Assembly: GCA_938083195.1 (NCBI GenBank)
Contig: CALKCK010000018.1
Location: 157,109-221,108, forward strand
Length of the DNA stretch: 64,000 bases
DNA from: an uncultured Pirellulaceae bacterium
GTDB lineage: Bacteria > Planctomycetota > Planctomycetia > Pirellulales > Pirellulaceae
Direction: 5' to 3'
Position numbers and translations under genes: made by a program. The notes below the pieces were generated by a model. That model was not told where the DNA came from and did no database searches. It saw only the letters and a program-made list of their open reading frames with translations. Positions 9,969-18,314 of this stretch are shown one piece after another (within the stretch, counting starts at the first letter, position 1; every line of letters begins with the position of its first letter).

Positions 9969-10655
9969 TTAGTTTTCAGTTGTAGTACCAAGTACGGCTG
10001 ACCGAAAATCACCTGAATTATTGGCTTGCCAGATTTCGCCATCAAGGACATTGACCGCGGAAAGCCACTGATCCCCGTAGCAATAGGTATCAATCAACTT
10101 GACATGTCCGTGATCGGTGACCAGTCCGTCGGACTGAGGAGTGTGTCCAACATAGGCTGTTTTGCCAGACATATGTGGTTCGGTGGGAGTGCCCAACATA
10201 TGTGTCCAAAAACTAACTTGGTCAGGTTGCTCGCTTAACGGGAGGTCGGGGACATAGTTAGCATGAATGAAGAAATGCTCCTCGGTCTCATAATAGCGAA
10301 GGCAGTGGTTCAAAAATGCAAGGTGATGTTGGGGAATGCCCTCGACGCTTCCACCGTAGCTTGCCAGAGTCGAACTGCCACCGTGTTGGTACCAAAACTC
10401 AAAATCACGTTGCTTGTTGTTTCCAAAGAGAGCCTTGTACATCATCAGTTCATGATTGCCGATCAAGGGAATGAAGCGGCAAGTGCTAACAAGGTTAATG
10501 AGAATCTCGAGTACACCAGCCGAATTCATGCCACGATCAACGTAATCTCCCATACCAATAATGATGTCATTGGATTTCGGTTCAATTTCGTCGATCAGGC
10601 GTTGAAGTGCGATTGCACAACCGTGGATATCGCCGATGGCTATAGTTCGAGACAT
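9969..10655 (-). CDS. Serine/threonine protein phosphatase (PPP family, bacterial PrpA/ApaH-like)
   Basis: This is a metallophosphoesterase of the bacterial PPP type. The 228 residues contain GDIHGC, GDYVDRG and GNHELM, the three N-terminal metal-binding motifs, then a C-terminal YVGHTPQ histidine motif. Likely activity is removal of phosphate from Ser/Thr proteins or cleavage of dinucleotides such as Ap4A. The length and GDYVDRG box favour the PrpA-like phosphatases. The longer frame opening at 10712 uses TTG and adds 19 residues unlike the family. The ATG at 10655 puts the first strand (TIAIGDIHG) directly at the N-terminus, so it is preferred, although no Shine-Dalgarno is visible. Confidence 0.88.
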   Translation of the reverse strand: MSRTIAIGDIHGCAIALQRLIDEIEPKSNDIIIGMGDYVDRGMNSAGVLEILINLVSTCRFIPLIGNHELMMYKALFGNNKQRDFEFWYQHGGSSTLASYGGSVEGIPQHHLAFLNHCLRYYETEEHFFIHANYVPDLPLSEQPDQVSFWTHMLGTPTEPHMSGKTAYVGHTPQSDGLVTDHGHVKLIDTYCYGDQWLSAVNVLDGEIWQANNSGDFRSAVLGTTTEN

Positions 10656-10829
10656 TTTTTGGAGAGACAGCCGTTGGGATTGAGAAGCTTCAATGATAAG
10701 GCACGCCTTCAACCTTACAAGGTTGATACGCTGGGTTTGGACGTTTCCGAAGTTTTTATCGTCGTTCAGGGGATCTAGTCTGAAGTTAGAGCCGGATATT
10801 TAATGCCCAACTCCTACCTTCAAATCATT

Positions 10830-11516
10830 TTAACGATTGGCAAATCCGATTTTAGCACGGATGGCCATCTCTTCCTTTCGTTCTTTGGGCGTTAGTTTTG
10901 TCAGTAAGTTTCTTTGGGCGCGAATCAGGATCGGAGCTGCATTGGACTGGAGTAGCATGGCATCTCCGGTGGCTTTGATCGAGGTTCTGGAAGCTCCGTC
11001 GAGGTCTAAAAAATTACTGTCGATAATCTCTAGCTCAACCATTTTCTGTTCGGGAATCGCCAGTTCCCATTTGAGAGTAATGGCAAACGGATGTCTCGGC
11101 GCGGGTTCGGCTGAAATCAACTTCAGCTGTTGTGGTTTTTGGCCGATTTTAACATTGAGGTTTTTAGAGATAAATTTTCCGGCGGCGACTTGGAAACGTT
11201 TGGTCATTTCAGGAGATAAAATGTGCCCAGAGTCACCGTCTAGATTAATTTTAGGTGGAGGAAGGGTTGTCTTAGCAGGGTCCGCCACCGTTGTTGAAGT
11301 TGCGGGGACAGCGTCGAGCTGAGACCATTTGCTTAGAATTTTTTCCGTTGTTTTTTGGTTAAGGCCGATCGAATAGGTGATTTCAGCTTTTTTTCCTCGG
11401 ACAATAACAACAAGAGTCCGCTCGACAAAGTCATCCTCAAACTGATGCGGAGTCGGGTAAATAGGCGGGAATCCGAGGTTAGCTATGATTGCCAACGCAA
11501 GTATGACTGTTTTCAT
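10830..11516 (-). CDS. Small exported protein of unknown function
   Basis: Not recognised. The 228-residue product starts at an ATG (11516) two codons inside a longer TTG frame. It has a short signal peptide (MKTVILALAIIANLG), then a compact region with a charged motif around RTLVVIVRGKKAEITYS, a Thr/Pro-rich linker near residues 75-100, and a mixed alpha/beta C-terminal half ending in a basic helix. No lipobox, membrane anchor beyond the signal peptide or catalytic motif is seen. It is divergent from the 86-residue gene at 11615 and upstream of the phosphatase gene on the same strand. It probably acts in the periplasm. Confidence 0.7.
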   Translation of the reverse strand: MKTVILALAIIANLGFPPIYPTPHQFEDDFVERTLVVIVRGKKAEITYSIGLNQKTTEKILSKWSQLDAVPATSTTVADPAKTTLPPPKINLDGDSGHILSPEMTKRFQVAAGKFISKNLNVKIGQKPQQLKLISAEPAPRHPFAITLKWELAIPEQKMVELEIIDSNFLDLDGASRTSIKATGDAMLLQSNAAPILIRAQRNLLTKLTPKERKEEMAIRAKIGFANR

Positions 11517-11614
11517 AATCAATTGAATATCTCAACCTCAAAGAGAACTGGTGGGCGGAGGGTTCTCCGAATAATATAGTGTAAGGCAATGATATTGTAC
11601 CAAGGTTTATATTT

Positions 11615-11875
11615 ATGAATTCCAATCAAATTCTCGATCGCGAATTTTTAGAGATTCGCGCAAAAATATTAGAGGTCGCTGCGGCGCTGGATCGTATTGA
11701 GCGGGCGGAGGGAGATGTTTCCGGGGAACCACGCATGGCTCTGATTGCCGAGGCAATCAAAATTATTGCAAGTGGTCATTCGGATCCCATTCGCGCGGAG
11801 AAAATTCAGTTGCTGTTCTCGAGAACTTACGATGAGCAGTGGCGGGACGAATTTTCTATCGCTTCACGTTCTTAG
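11615..11875 (+). CDS. Conserved-looking small helical protein, unknown function
   Basis: Not recognised. The 86-residue ATG-started protein is highly charged and predicted almost wholly helical (IRAKILEVAAALDRIERAE, then a second helix MALIAEAIKIIASG). No cysteine, signal peptide or membrane segment is present. Base composition resembles the neighbours. It reads toward the TatD-like gene 126 bases downstream, with a terminator-like hairpin between. A link between the two genes is possible but unproven. Confidence 0.6.
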   Translation: MNSNQILDREFLEIRAKILEVAAALDRIERAEGDVSGEPRMALIAEAIKIIASGHSDPIRAEKIQLLFSRTYDEQWRDEFSIASRS

Positions 11876-11963
11876 TTTCCTGTTCTTAGCTTGACGCTTG
11901 CCCTCGTGACCGATTTTCGTCAGCGGCAATTTGTGTCAGCGCACCTTCAATTTTGATTTTTAT

Positions 11964-11986
11964 CTTGCCGGTCCGGCAAGTTTTTT
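11964..11986 (+). terminator. Intrinsic terminator or attenuator just before the TatD-like gene
   Basis: CTTGCCG (11964-11970) pairs with CGGCAAG (11974-11980), followed by six T residues at 11981-11986. The ATG of the next gene is at 12002, which leaves no room for a promoter between hairpin and gene. It therefore either ends the transcript of the 86-residue gene and is read through, or works as a regulated attenuator (see findings). Confidence 0.7.
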
Positions 11987-12001
11987 AAGAAAGACGGATT
12001 C

Positions 12002-12817
12002 ATGTATTACATCGACCCGCATCTTCATATGGTTTCGCGAACAACGGACGACTATGAAACACTCGCTAAAATGGGATGTGTTGCTATTAGTGAACCTGCG
12101 TTTTGGGCTGGTTTCGACCGAGGAAGCGGTGAGAGTTTTCGGGACTATTTTCGACAGCTGACCGAGGTTGAGCCAAAACGGGCCGCTCAATATGGAATTC
12201 AGCATTTTACTTGGCTCTGCATCAATGCGAAGGAAGCAGAAAATGTCGAACTCTCGAGAGAGGTTCTAAAGATCATTCCTGAATTTTTAGACTGTCCCAA
12301 TGTATTAGGGATCGGCGAGATTGGGTTAAATAAGAATACAAAAAATGAAGCGATTATTTTCCAGGAACACATGGAACTTGCCATCGCTCACCAACAACAA
12401 GTTCTGATTCATACCCCCCACCTAGAAGACAAGTATCAGGGAACCCGGATGATTTTAGATATGCTCGGTGAGCATTCCATTGATCGTTCAAGAGTGTTAG
12501 TGGATCACGTCGAAGAGCACACGGTGGGGCCCGTTCTTGAAGCGGGTTATTGGGCGGGCATGACGCTTTACCCAGTGACGAAATGTACCCCATCGCGAGC
12601 GGTCGACATTATTGAACGACACGGCGCTGAACGACTGTGCGTAAACTCCGCTGGAGATTGGGGTCCTTCGAAACCGACGGCGGTTCCGGATTTAGTATTG
12701 GAAATGCGTCGCCGAGGTCACAAAGAAAGCCTGATTAAAAAGGTGGTTTATGATAACCCTCGCGATTTTTTCAGTCAGAGCAAGAACTTCAACCTTGAAA
12801 ATCCCGCGGAACGTTAA
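12002..12817 (+). CDS. TatD-like metal-dependent hydrolase
   Basis: This is a predicted amidohydrolase-fold TIM-barrel enzyme of the TatD group with 271 residues. Metal ligands are visible in order: DPHLH at the N-terminus (HxH), the Glu of GIGEIGLN, His of LIHTPH, His of VDHVEEH and the Asp of NSAGDWG. Canonical TatD acts as a 3'-5' DNase, but this branch is divergent and the substrate cannot be assigned. The start must be at or before the ATG at 12002 because the HxH motif begins at residue 7. The preceding AGAAAGACGG could serve as a weak ribosome binding site. Relatives of this branch occur in other bacterial pathway clusters, but no such partner genes are present here. Confidence 0.8.
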   Translation: MYYIDPHLHMVSRTTDDYETLAKMGCVAISEPAFWAGFDRGSGESFRDYFRQLTEVEPKRAAQYGIQHFTWLCINAKEAENVELSREVLKIIPEFLDCPNVLGIGEIGLNKNTKNEAIIFQEHMELAIAHQQQVLIHTPHLEDKYQGTRMILDMLGEHSIDRSRVLVDHVEEHTVGPVLEAGYWAGMTLYPVTKCTPSRAVDIIERHGAERLCVNSAGDWGPSKPTAVPDLVLEMRRRGHKESLIKKVVYDNPRDFFSQSKNFNLENPAER

Positions 12818-12985
12818 ATGGGCTGGTTTAAGCGGTTGGTGACCGTTATTGAGAATGTGGGAGTTCTTTGGTGGCGGTTTCCGCCGATTTCTGGTTGCCA
12901 GTCTCAATAAGGCTGGTAGATTAGGGTTCGTTACCACTTGGTTACACCAGTGTTTGAGATTCCCTCCGCGGACGGCAAAGATTTA

Positions 12986-13498
12986 ATGAGTCAAGAAACT
13001 GATTTGAAAACCCTCGCTCCAGTTCATGTTGCGCTTACACCTCAGCAGCGATTTAGTGACTTTTTGCAAAGTCGTGGCATGCGAAACACGGAACAGCGTC
13101 GAGCGATGCTGGAGTTGGTCTTTCTCGAACACGATCATTTCGATGCGGATCAATTATTGGAACGACTTCCCGCCAAAGGGGAGAAGGGTTACGTCAGTCG
13201 TCCTACCGTTTATCGAACGTTAGGTGAATTTGTCGACGCAGGATTGTTGCGTAAGTTCTCGTTAGACGGAAGAAGCGTTTACGAGCACGACTACGGTTAT
13301 CCCCAACATGATCACCTGTATTGCACAAAGTGTGAGAAGTTGATTGAGTTTCAGAGTGATTCACTGTTAGAAATTCGTAACGAAGTAGGTAAGGCTCACA
13401 GTTTTGATGTGCGAAGTCACCGGTTGATCGTTTCGGGGATTTGTGAGGATTGCCGTCGTGGTCGCCGACGTGAACGCCGAAAAGTCGATTTGATTTAA
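12986..13498 (+). CDS. Fur-family metal-dependent transcription regulator (Fur, Zur or PerR type)
   Basis: This 170-residue DNA-binding repressor has a winged helix (about 18-95, with RPTVYRTLGEFVDAGLL) and a dimer/metal domain with HDHLYCTKCEKLIEF and a C-terminal CEDC pair. The C-x2-C pairs form the structural zinc site, and the His-x-His group the regulatory site. Whether it senses iron, zinc or peroxide cannot be told from sequence. The ATG at 12986 is preferred to the upstream TTG at 12938, which adds 16 non-family residues. The C-terminus is a basic tail (RRGRRRERRKV). The gene is convergent with a His-rich lipoprotein, which makes a zinc role worth testing. Confidence 0.92.
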   Translation: MSQETDLKTLAPVHVALTPQQRFSDFLQSRGMRNTEQRRAMLELVFLEHDHFDADQLLERLPAKGEKGYVSRPTVYRTLGEFVDAGLLRKFSLDGRSVYEHDYGYPQHDHLYCTKCEKLIEFQSDSLLEIRNEVGKAHSFDVRSHRLIVSGICEDCRRGRRRERRKVDLI

Positions 13499-13571
13499 AA
13501 ATTTTTGCTGAGAGTTTTGCTGAATGTTCCATTGACCTTCCAGCAAATTTGGTAAGCCCGATGAAAAGAAA

Positions 13572-13603
13572 AAAGGCGGCACCTCAATTGAGGTGCCGCC
13601 TTT
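13572..13603. terminator. Strong bidirectional intrinsic terminator
   Basis: This is a 32-base perfect palindrome with 16-base arms (13572-13587 and 13588-13603). It is GC-rich in the middle of each arm, with an A run before and Ts after. It sits between the convergent Fur-family and lipoprotein genes and can end both transcripts. Confidence 0.85.
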
Positions 13604-13650
13604 AAGTTTATGGCGTCGATGCAAGGCATCGAAATTGGATTGGCTTTGGT

Positions 13651-14190
13651 TTAGTGATCCAAAGGTTCGTGTGCCTTGATCTCACCCTTAAAGACTTTGT
13701 CACCAATCTTAATTTCAATGTCGACTCCGAGTGGAACTGCAATCGACAGTTCTTGATCATCAAGTACGTAGACGGCAGAGAGTCCCTGCTCGTCCGGACT
13801 TTCTGGCTCTAAAACAAACCCAGTTTCGTCGTTGCCAACTTTGGGAGTAACGGTAAAGCTGTCGACTTTCTGAGCGACTGCTTCTTTACCAGCAGCGTCC
13901 AAGATATACATCTTAATTACATTGCTGTCTGTATATTTTTTCCACTCTCCCTGAAATTCGTTGGGCTCGAGGGCAAAGATGTGACCGCCAAAGGGGCCGT
14001 GAGCCGGGTGATCTGAGGCATCGTGGTCGTGGTCTCCGTCGTGATCGTGATCGTGGTCATGATCGCCGGCACCACTATTTGTTTTTCCACTTCCGTCGGT
14101 TGAAGGTCCGCCATTGTCGCAGCCATTAACGGCAAACATGGCAACCGCCAAGATTGCAACGATTAGCGACGACGTAGAATTGATACGCAT
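13651..14190 (-). CDS. His/Asp-rich lipoprotein, probable metal binder
   Basis: The 179-residue protein has a lipoprotein signal peptide with the lipobox ending at Cys24 (AVNGC). A run of alternating His and Asp follows (about residues 43-64, DNA 13981-14061) with at least nine His. A compact beta-rich domain comes next (from HGPFGGHIFALEPNEF) and the protein ends EPLDH. His-Asp runs commonly bind Zn, Ni or Cu. The domain after the run recurs in planctomycete lipoproteins, but its function is unknown to me. The gene is convergent with a Fur-family regulator. A strong inverted repeat lies about 40 bases upstream of the ATG. Confidence 0.82.
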   Translation of the reverse strand: MRINSTSSLIVAILAVAMFAVNGCDNGGPSTDGSGKTNSGAGDHDHDHDHDGDHDHDASDHPAHGPFGGHIFALEPNEFQGEWKKYTDSNVIKMYILDAAGKEAVAQKVDSFTVTPKVGNDETGFVLEPESPDEQGLSAVYVLDDQELSIAVPLGVDIEIKIGDKVFKGEIKAHEPLDH

Positions 14191-14229
14191 TGTTACTCCA
14201 GTTTAAAGGTCCAATTTCTTGTTTCAAAC

Positions 14230-14245
14230 CAACGCTAAGGCGTTG
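14230..14245. promoter_or_regulatory. Inverted repeat in the lipoprotein leader, possible operator or stem-loop
   Basis: CAACGC-TAAG-GCGTTG is a perfect 6-bp stem with a 4-base loop. With one bulge it extends to about 9 bp through the flanking AAAC and GTTT. It lies 40-55 bases upstream of the lipoprotein ATG. It has neither the length nor the AT-richness of a canonical Fur box. It could be a regulator site or a leader hairpin. Confidence 0.35.
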
Positions 14246-14450
14246 TTTGCAAGGTATTCGGGTATGAGTTGATTTAGAATTATAGAGTTCCTCGGCAAAA
14301 TGGAAACACCGATAACCCCGTTTTTAACGCGTGTAGGGTAATTGGCTCTCCAAGAAATCAGGACTCGCTAATGCCTCTACGAATCCATCGTTCATCTTGT
14401 TCAAGAGCGGGTGGTTTTGTCGAGTTGATCCACAGATTTAGGGGGTCTTA

Positions 14451-15056
14451 CTAATTGTTGAGCGGATTGTCGGGGAAATGAAGGTTTGCCTTGCCTAGGA
14501 TTCCTCGGATGGTGTTTCTTCCATGGCGATCCATCGCTTCACTCCATAAGTCAATTGGATCGCAGAAAATTTGGTCGGCGGTACTACTTTCACTGCAATA
14601 CCAGAGGCCGTGATTGACTTCGGATTGCAGTTGTCCCGGTTGCCAGCCGGCAATCCCAAAAGCAATCCGGTAATGGGTGTTTTTTAGGTTGGCTAATTCT
14701 CTAAATTTATTGGCCTGCGCAGTCACGAAAATTCCTCCCGGCATTTCGATTTCACCCAGATTGTGATTTTGGTGTATTGCGAAGACCGGTCCATCAATTG
14801 GGCCTCCCCTTACCAAAAAACGGTCATCGAATGTTTGTCCCGTTAGTTGCCGCCAGGCAAATTTTATTTCATCGTTGGCTGGTTGGTTGAGAATGACTCC
14901 AAAAATCCCAAGTTCGTTGCTTTGTAAAACAAGAATGACGGCTTGCTGAAAGAGAGTGTCCGAAAGCGATGCAGTCGCGATGAGCAGAGAGCCGGGTGTG
15001 ATTTCCGGAGTGGAATCAAACGGCATCAGTTCTGAGGTGTTGAAGCGATTGGTCAA
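14451..15056 (-). CDS. YqgE/AlgH family protein (UPF0301)
   Basis: The 201-residue cytoplasmic protein belongs to the YqgE/AlgH family, whose molecular role is not settled. Family landmarks are PGSLLIATASLSDTLFQQAVI, GVILNQPAN, LVRGGPIDG and the C-terminal GIAGWQPGQLQSEV...GLWY. The TTG start at 15056 is favoured over an ATG ten codons later because AAGGGGGA lies at good spacing before the TTG and none before the ATG. It is followed on the same strand by the lipoprotein gene, with 260 bases between. Confidence 0.92.
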   Translation of the reverse strand: MTNRFNTSELMPFDSTPEITPGSLLIATASLSDTLFQQAVILVLQSNELGIFGVILNQPANDEIKFAWRQLTGQTFDDRFLVRGGPIDGPVFAIHQNHNLGEIEMPGGIFVTAQANKFRELANLKNTHYRIAFGIAGWQPGQLQSEVNHGLWYCSESSTADQIFCDPIDLWSEAMDRHGRNTIRGILGKANLHFPDNPLNN

Positions 15057-15417
15057 GAGTCCCCCTTGTCAAATAAGAACTTGAGGTAACACAAAACGGT
15101 CGGAGCAAGTCAGCAATAAATTTGCAGTTTTGTCCGCTTTCGTTTTATTTTTCTAAACCATAAGTACGCAAATCGCGTGCCGTTGAGCGGTGGCTAAATG
15201 CATTTGGATAACTCCGGGAAATCCGCATGATTTGTTGAGAATTTCACACCCTTTCAATCGCAATGGGAGAAATAAGTCCTTTACATTTCCAGCATCTGTA
15301 GCTGAAAGAATGGTCCTGGCATATTGCTTGCCATCTTGTCAGGTGCAATGTCAGTTCGACATCAAGGGGAGCCTTGGTTCCAGACGTCTAGCTGCTGCGA
15401 TTGAATCAGGACTAGTT
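15057..15417. other. Intergenic region between tsaB stop and yqgE start
   Basis: This 361-base gap lies between two minus-strand genes. A plus-strand frame starting at 15190 runs into tsaB but has no ribosome binding site and no family character. The region should contain the yqgE promoter on the minus strand. No terminator with a clear T run was found after tsaB. Confidence 0.3.
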
Positions 15418-16284
15418 TCAGCTGTTGGCTTGTTTTTGACGAAGTGTTTCTTCGGCGGTACTGGGTCTGAAGTAAATGGGTTCTAACTTCCAGTGGCTCT
15501 CACGCTCTCCGGCGATGTGTTTTTTTCTAGCGAGCCGGCCGACGAGGGAGGCGGAGCAATTTCGCTCTTGTTCGGTCAGGAGTTTACAGTCGAGTTGAGT
15601 TGCCAGTTCCGCAGTGAATTCACTTGGAACGCCGGGGCCAGTAATCAAGTCGCCGCTTGAAATGGACGATTTCCAAGTCTCAAAGTCGGTAACCTGGCTC
15701 GAGGAAATTTCATCGAGATCAAACATTGACGGAGCGTCGAGATGGGCTTGATAGTACGAAGAGAAAAGTTGTCTTCTTTGTGCGTTAATCACCGGTCGAA
15801 TTTTCAGCGTGATTGGTAGATCCGAGGCTTTGCTAGGGGAAGATAACTCTGCGGCCCCAAAAGCGAGGGCTTCGAGGGTGTTAATTCCGAGAATTGGGAT
15901 GTCCATTGCGTAGGCAATGGTCTTCGCAGTAACCACGCCGACTCGCAGTGAAGTGAACGAACCTGGGCCCTTGGTGACAGCAATGAGATCAATTTTTTGC
16001 AAAGTGGTTCCATACTGATCGAGTGCAGCCTTGAGCATTGGGGCTAATAAGGTGGAAGCACCCGGGGGAAATATTCGTGAGGTTTTCCCTTTTCCTTTGG
16101 AACGCTTTCGAACATAGCCGAGAGGGAGAGAATCGTCATCGCCAGCGTTAGAACGAGCGTTATGAGGTTTTGATGGATCTTGGAACTGGATTGAATCGAG
16201 CTCGAACACAGAATTAGCATTTTCAACAATTGCTACCGAAAGCACTGTCGAAGACGAGTCAATTGCCAGTGTAAGCGATGCCAT
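15418..16284 (-). CDS. tsaB: tRNA threonylcarbamoyladenosine biosynthesis protein TsaB
   Basis: TsaB partners TsaD and TsaE in making t6A at position 37 of ANN-decoding tRNAs. The ASKHA-fold N-terminus (LTLAIDSSSTVLSVAIV) and the conserved VTKGPGSFTSLRVGV motif identify it. The ATG at 16284 is chosen because it puts the first strand at the N-terminus; the upstream frame adds 20 unrelated residues. A charged insert of about 30 residues (about 38-68, rich in Asp, Lys and Arg) lies between the second strand and the ALDQYG helix, where short TsaB proteins have a brief loop. TsaD and TsaE are not in the window. Confidence 0.92.
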   Translation of the reverse strand: MASLTLAIDSSSTVLSVAIVENANSVFELDSIQFQDPSKPHNARSNAGDDDSLPLGYVRKRSKGKGKTSRIFPPGASTLLAPMLKAALDQYGTTLQKIDLIAVTKGPGSFTSLRVGVVTAKTIAYAMDIPILGINTLEALAFGAAELSSPSKASDLPITLKIRPVINAQRRQLFSSYYQAHLDAPSMFDLDEISSSQVTDFETWKSSISSGDLITGPGVPSEFTAELATQLDCKLLTEQERNCSASLVGRLARKKHIAGERESHWKLEPIYFRPSTAEETLRQKQANS

Positions 16285-16656
16285 GCGTGGATTGGGTAGT
16301 AATGGGTGAGTCGAAAGTTTGTTGAAATCAGGGCAAACGGCCATCGCCGTCGAGTTTGGAATCGAGGATCAACTAATTTGCACATTTGAAACGACCGTTA
16401 CAAATGATTCCACCACAATATTTTTACGAGTGATCAAATCAATTGCATAGGATTGTCGATGCTTGTAGACTATCGCGTCGAACTATTTTTAATAGCGTCT
16501 TGGTCGCCAGTTCAAAGAATTTGCTAATTGGCAGATGACCTCGTCAGTCTAACAAATCGATATGTGATTAGAGAGTGGTCGAGTTTTTCAAAAATCAGCA
16601 TTTTAGTTGGTTGGCTCGTACGCAGTTTTCATCTTAGATCAAAGTAAGGCTTTTCC
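16285..16656. other. Divergent intergenic region, tsaB / phosphoesterase
   Basis: This 372-base AT-rich spacer lies between divergent genes, so it must hold promoters in both directions. No clear consensus promoter, operator or RNA structure was recognised. The phosphoesterase start is preceded by TAAGG. Confidence 0.3.
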
Positions 16657-17415
16657 GTGCAGCGGGCAATTATCAGCGACATACACGGAAACTTTGAAGC
16701 ACTGACTGCGGTCCTTGGTCGGATTGGTGATATTGGTGTCGATGAAATTATTTGCCTCGGAGACATCATTGGATATGGGCCAAATCCTTTGGAATGCCTC
16801 GATTCCGTCATCGATCGGTGCCAGTTAACCATCCTGGGTAATCACGATCAGGCGGCAATTTTTGATCCAGAGGGGTTCAATCCCATTGCAATGAAAGCAA
16901 TCTATTGGACGCGGGAACAGCTGGAAAACGACACCTCTGATCTGGAACAGGCTGATCGACGTTGGGATTTCTTAGGGGAATTACCTCGTCGGCATGATGA
17001 GGGTGACTATTTATTTGTTCACGGATCCCCGAGAGATCCTACAAATGAGTATGTTTTTCCTGAAACCGTCTACGAACGTGATTTACTTGCTCTCCTAATG
17101 AGTCGAATCGAGAATGTCTGTTTTCAGGGACATACTCACATCCCAGGGATCTTTACCGAGTCTGGCGCGTTTGTTTCTCCTGATGAATGTGATCATTTTT
17201 TTCGGCTTGATGCTGGAAAATGCATGTTGAATGTAGGAAGTGTGGGCCAACCTCGAGATGGTGATGCAAGATCCTGTTTCGTTGTTTTAGATACAGAAGA
17301 GCGATCTGTCCGCTATCACCGTGTTGAGTATGATGCCGAAAAGACTCGGCAAAAGATTTATGCAATTCCAGATCTTGACAATATGCTGGGTGATCGACTG
17401 ATGACCGGACGGTAA
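16657..17415 (+). CDS. Calcineurin-like metallophosphoesterase, first of a tandem pair
   Basis: The 252-residue cytoplasmic phosphoesterase has a dinuclear metal centre marked by SDIHGN, GDIIGYGPNP, GNHDQAAIFDPEG, FVHGSP and GHTHIPG. The GYGPNP box and FDPEG extension mark a YfcE/diadenosine-tetraphosphatase-like bacterial subfamily. The real substrate is unknown. The start is GTG with TAAGG upstream. It is followed after 152 bases by a close paralogue in the same direction. A short hairpin with a T run just after the stop (ACGGT/ACCGT, then TTTTT) may be a weak terminator. Confidence 0.88.
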   Translation: MQRAIISDIHGNFEALTAVLGRIGDIGVDEIICLGDIIGYGPNPLECLDSVIDRCQLTILGNHDQAAIFDPEGFNPIAMKAIYWTREQLENDTSDLEQADRRWDFLGELPRRHDEGDYLFVHGSPRDPTNEYVFPETVYERDLLALLMSRIENVCFQGHTHIPGIFTESGAFVSPDECDHFFRLDAGKCMLNVGSVGQPRDGDARSCFVVLDTEERSVRYHRVEYDAEKTRQKIYAIPDLDNMLGDRLMTGR

Positions 17416-17567
17416 GAAAAACCGTTTTTCATTGCTGTTTGTGATTCCCGTCATTCAACAAAGTGATTATGATACTGCCACGTCGTTGCGGTTTTGTGCT
17501 CCCCGAAAAGGGGGAAATGCAGAGTAACCGCTTGGTTTGATCATTTAACGCTCATCTAGGATGCCTC

Positions 17568-18314
17568 ATGGGTAAACGCGCTATCATCAGCGACATCCAT
17601 GGTAATTTCGAAGCCTTGACCGCCGTTCTTGCCGACATTGAAGCTCAGGGCATTTCTGAGATTTACTGTCTTGGTGATGTAATTGGTTACGGTCCTAATC
17701 CCCGAGAATGCATTGATCGTTGTCGCGATTTTGCTTTGACACTGCTCGGGAACCATGACAACGGTGCTCTTTTTGACCCAGAGGGTTTCAGCAGTGGTGC
17801 CGAACGGGCTATTTTCTGGACTCGTTCCCAGTTGGAACAAACGGAGCACGATGGCGCGAAGGAGCGATGGGATTTTCTTGCTGGACTCCCGCGTACCCAT
17901 CGTGAGGGGGATTTCATGTTCGTTCATGGTTCTCCTCGAAGTCCGTTAAACGAATATGTTTTCCCTGAAGACGTTTACAATCAGCGAAAAATTGAGCGGA
18001 TTTTTGGGTTCATCCAGAAATACTGTTTTCAGGGGCACACTCATGTTCCGGGTGTTTTCACTGAAAATTTCCGGTTTTACTCTCCCAGTGAAATCAGCAA
18101 CACCTACACCTTGGGTGAGCAGAAGCTGATGATCAATGTTGGTAGCGTTGGTCAGCCGAGAGACAGTGATCCGCGTGGCAGTTACGTAATTCTCGAAGGA
18201 AACGAAGTTGAATTCCGACGGGTCGAATACGATCCGGCCCCGACACGGAAAAAGATACTTGGGATTTCTGAATTAGATGATTTCCTTGGAGACCGGTTGC
18301 TAGAGGGTCGGTAG
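17568..18314 (+). CDS. Calcineurin-like metallophosphoesterase, second of a tandem pair
   Basis: The 248-residue paralogue of the preceding gene shares nearly every motif at the same spacing: [71 protein letters not shown] and [10 protein letters not shown]. All metal ligands are kept, so both copies are probably active. The start is an ATG 152 bases after the first copy. The pair looks like an old tandem duplication with diverged helical regions, which suggests related but different substrates. The next gene is yidC, 353 bases downstream. Confidence 0.88.
   Translation: MGKRAIISDIHGNFEALTAVLADIEAQGISEIYCLGDVIGYGPNPRECIDRCRDFALTLLGNHDNGALFDPEGFSSGAERAIFWTRSQLEQTEHDGAKERWDFLAGLPRTHREGDFMFVHGSPRSPLNEYVFPEDVYNQRKIERIFGFIQKYCFQGHTHVPGVFTENFRFYSPSEISNTYTLGEQKLMINVGSVGQPRDSDPRGSYVILEGNEVEFRRVEYDPAPTRKKILGISELDDFLGDRLLEGR

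Noticed and set aside
15190..15486. Plus-strand 98-codon frame overlapping tsaB
   Set aside because: It overlaps the well-supported tsaB end and has no family or translation signal.
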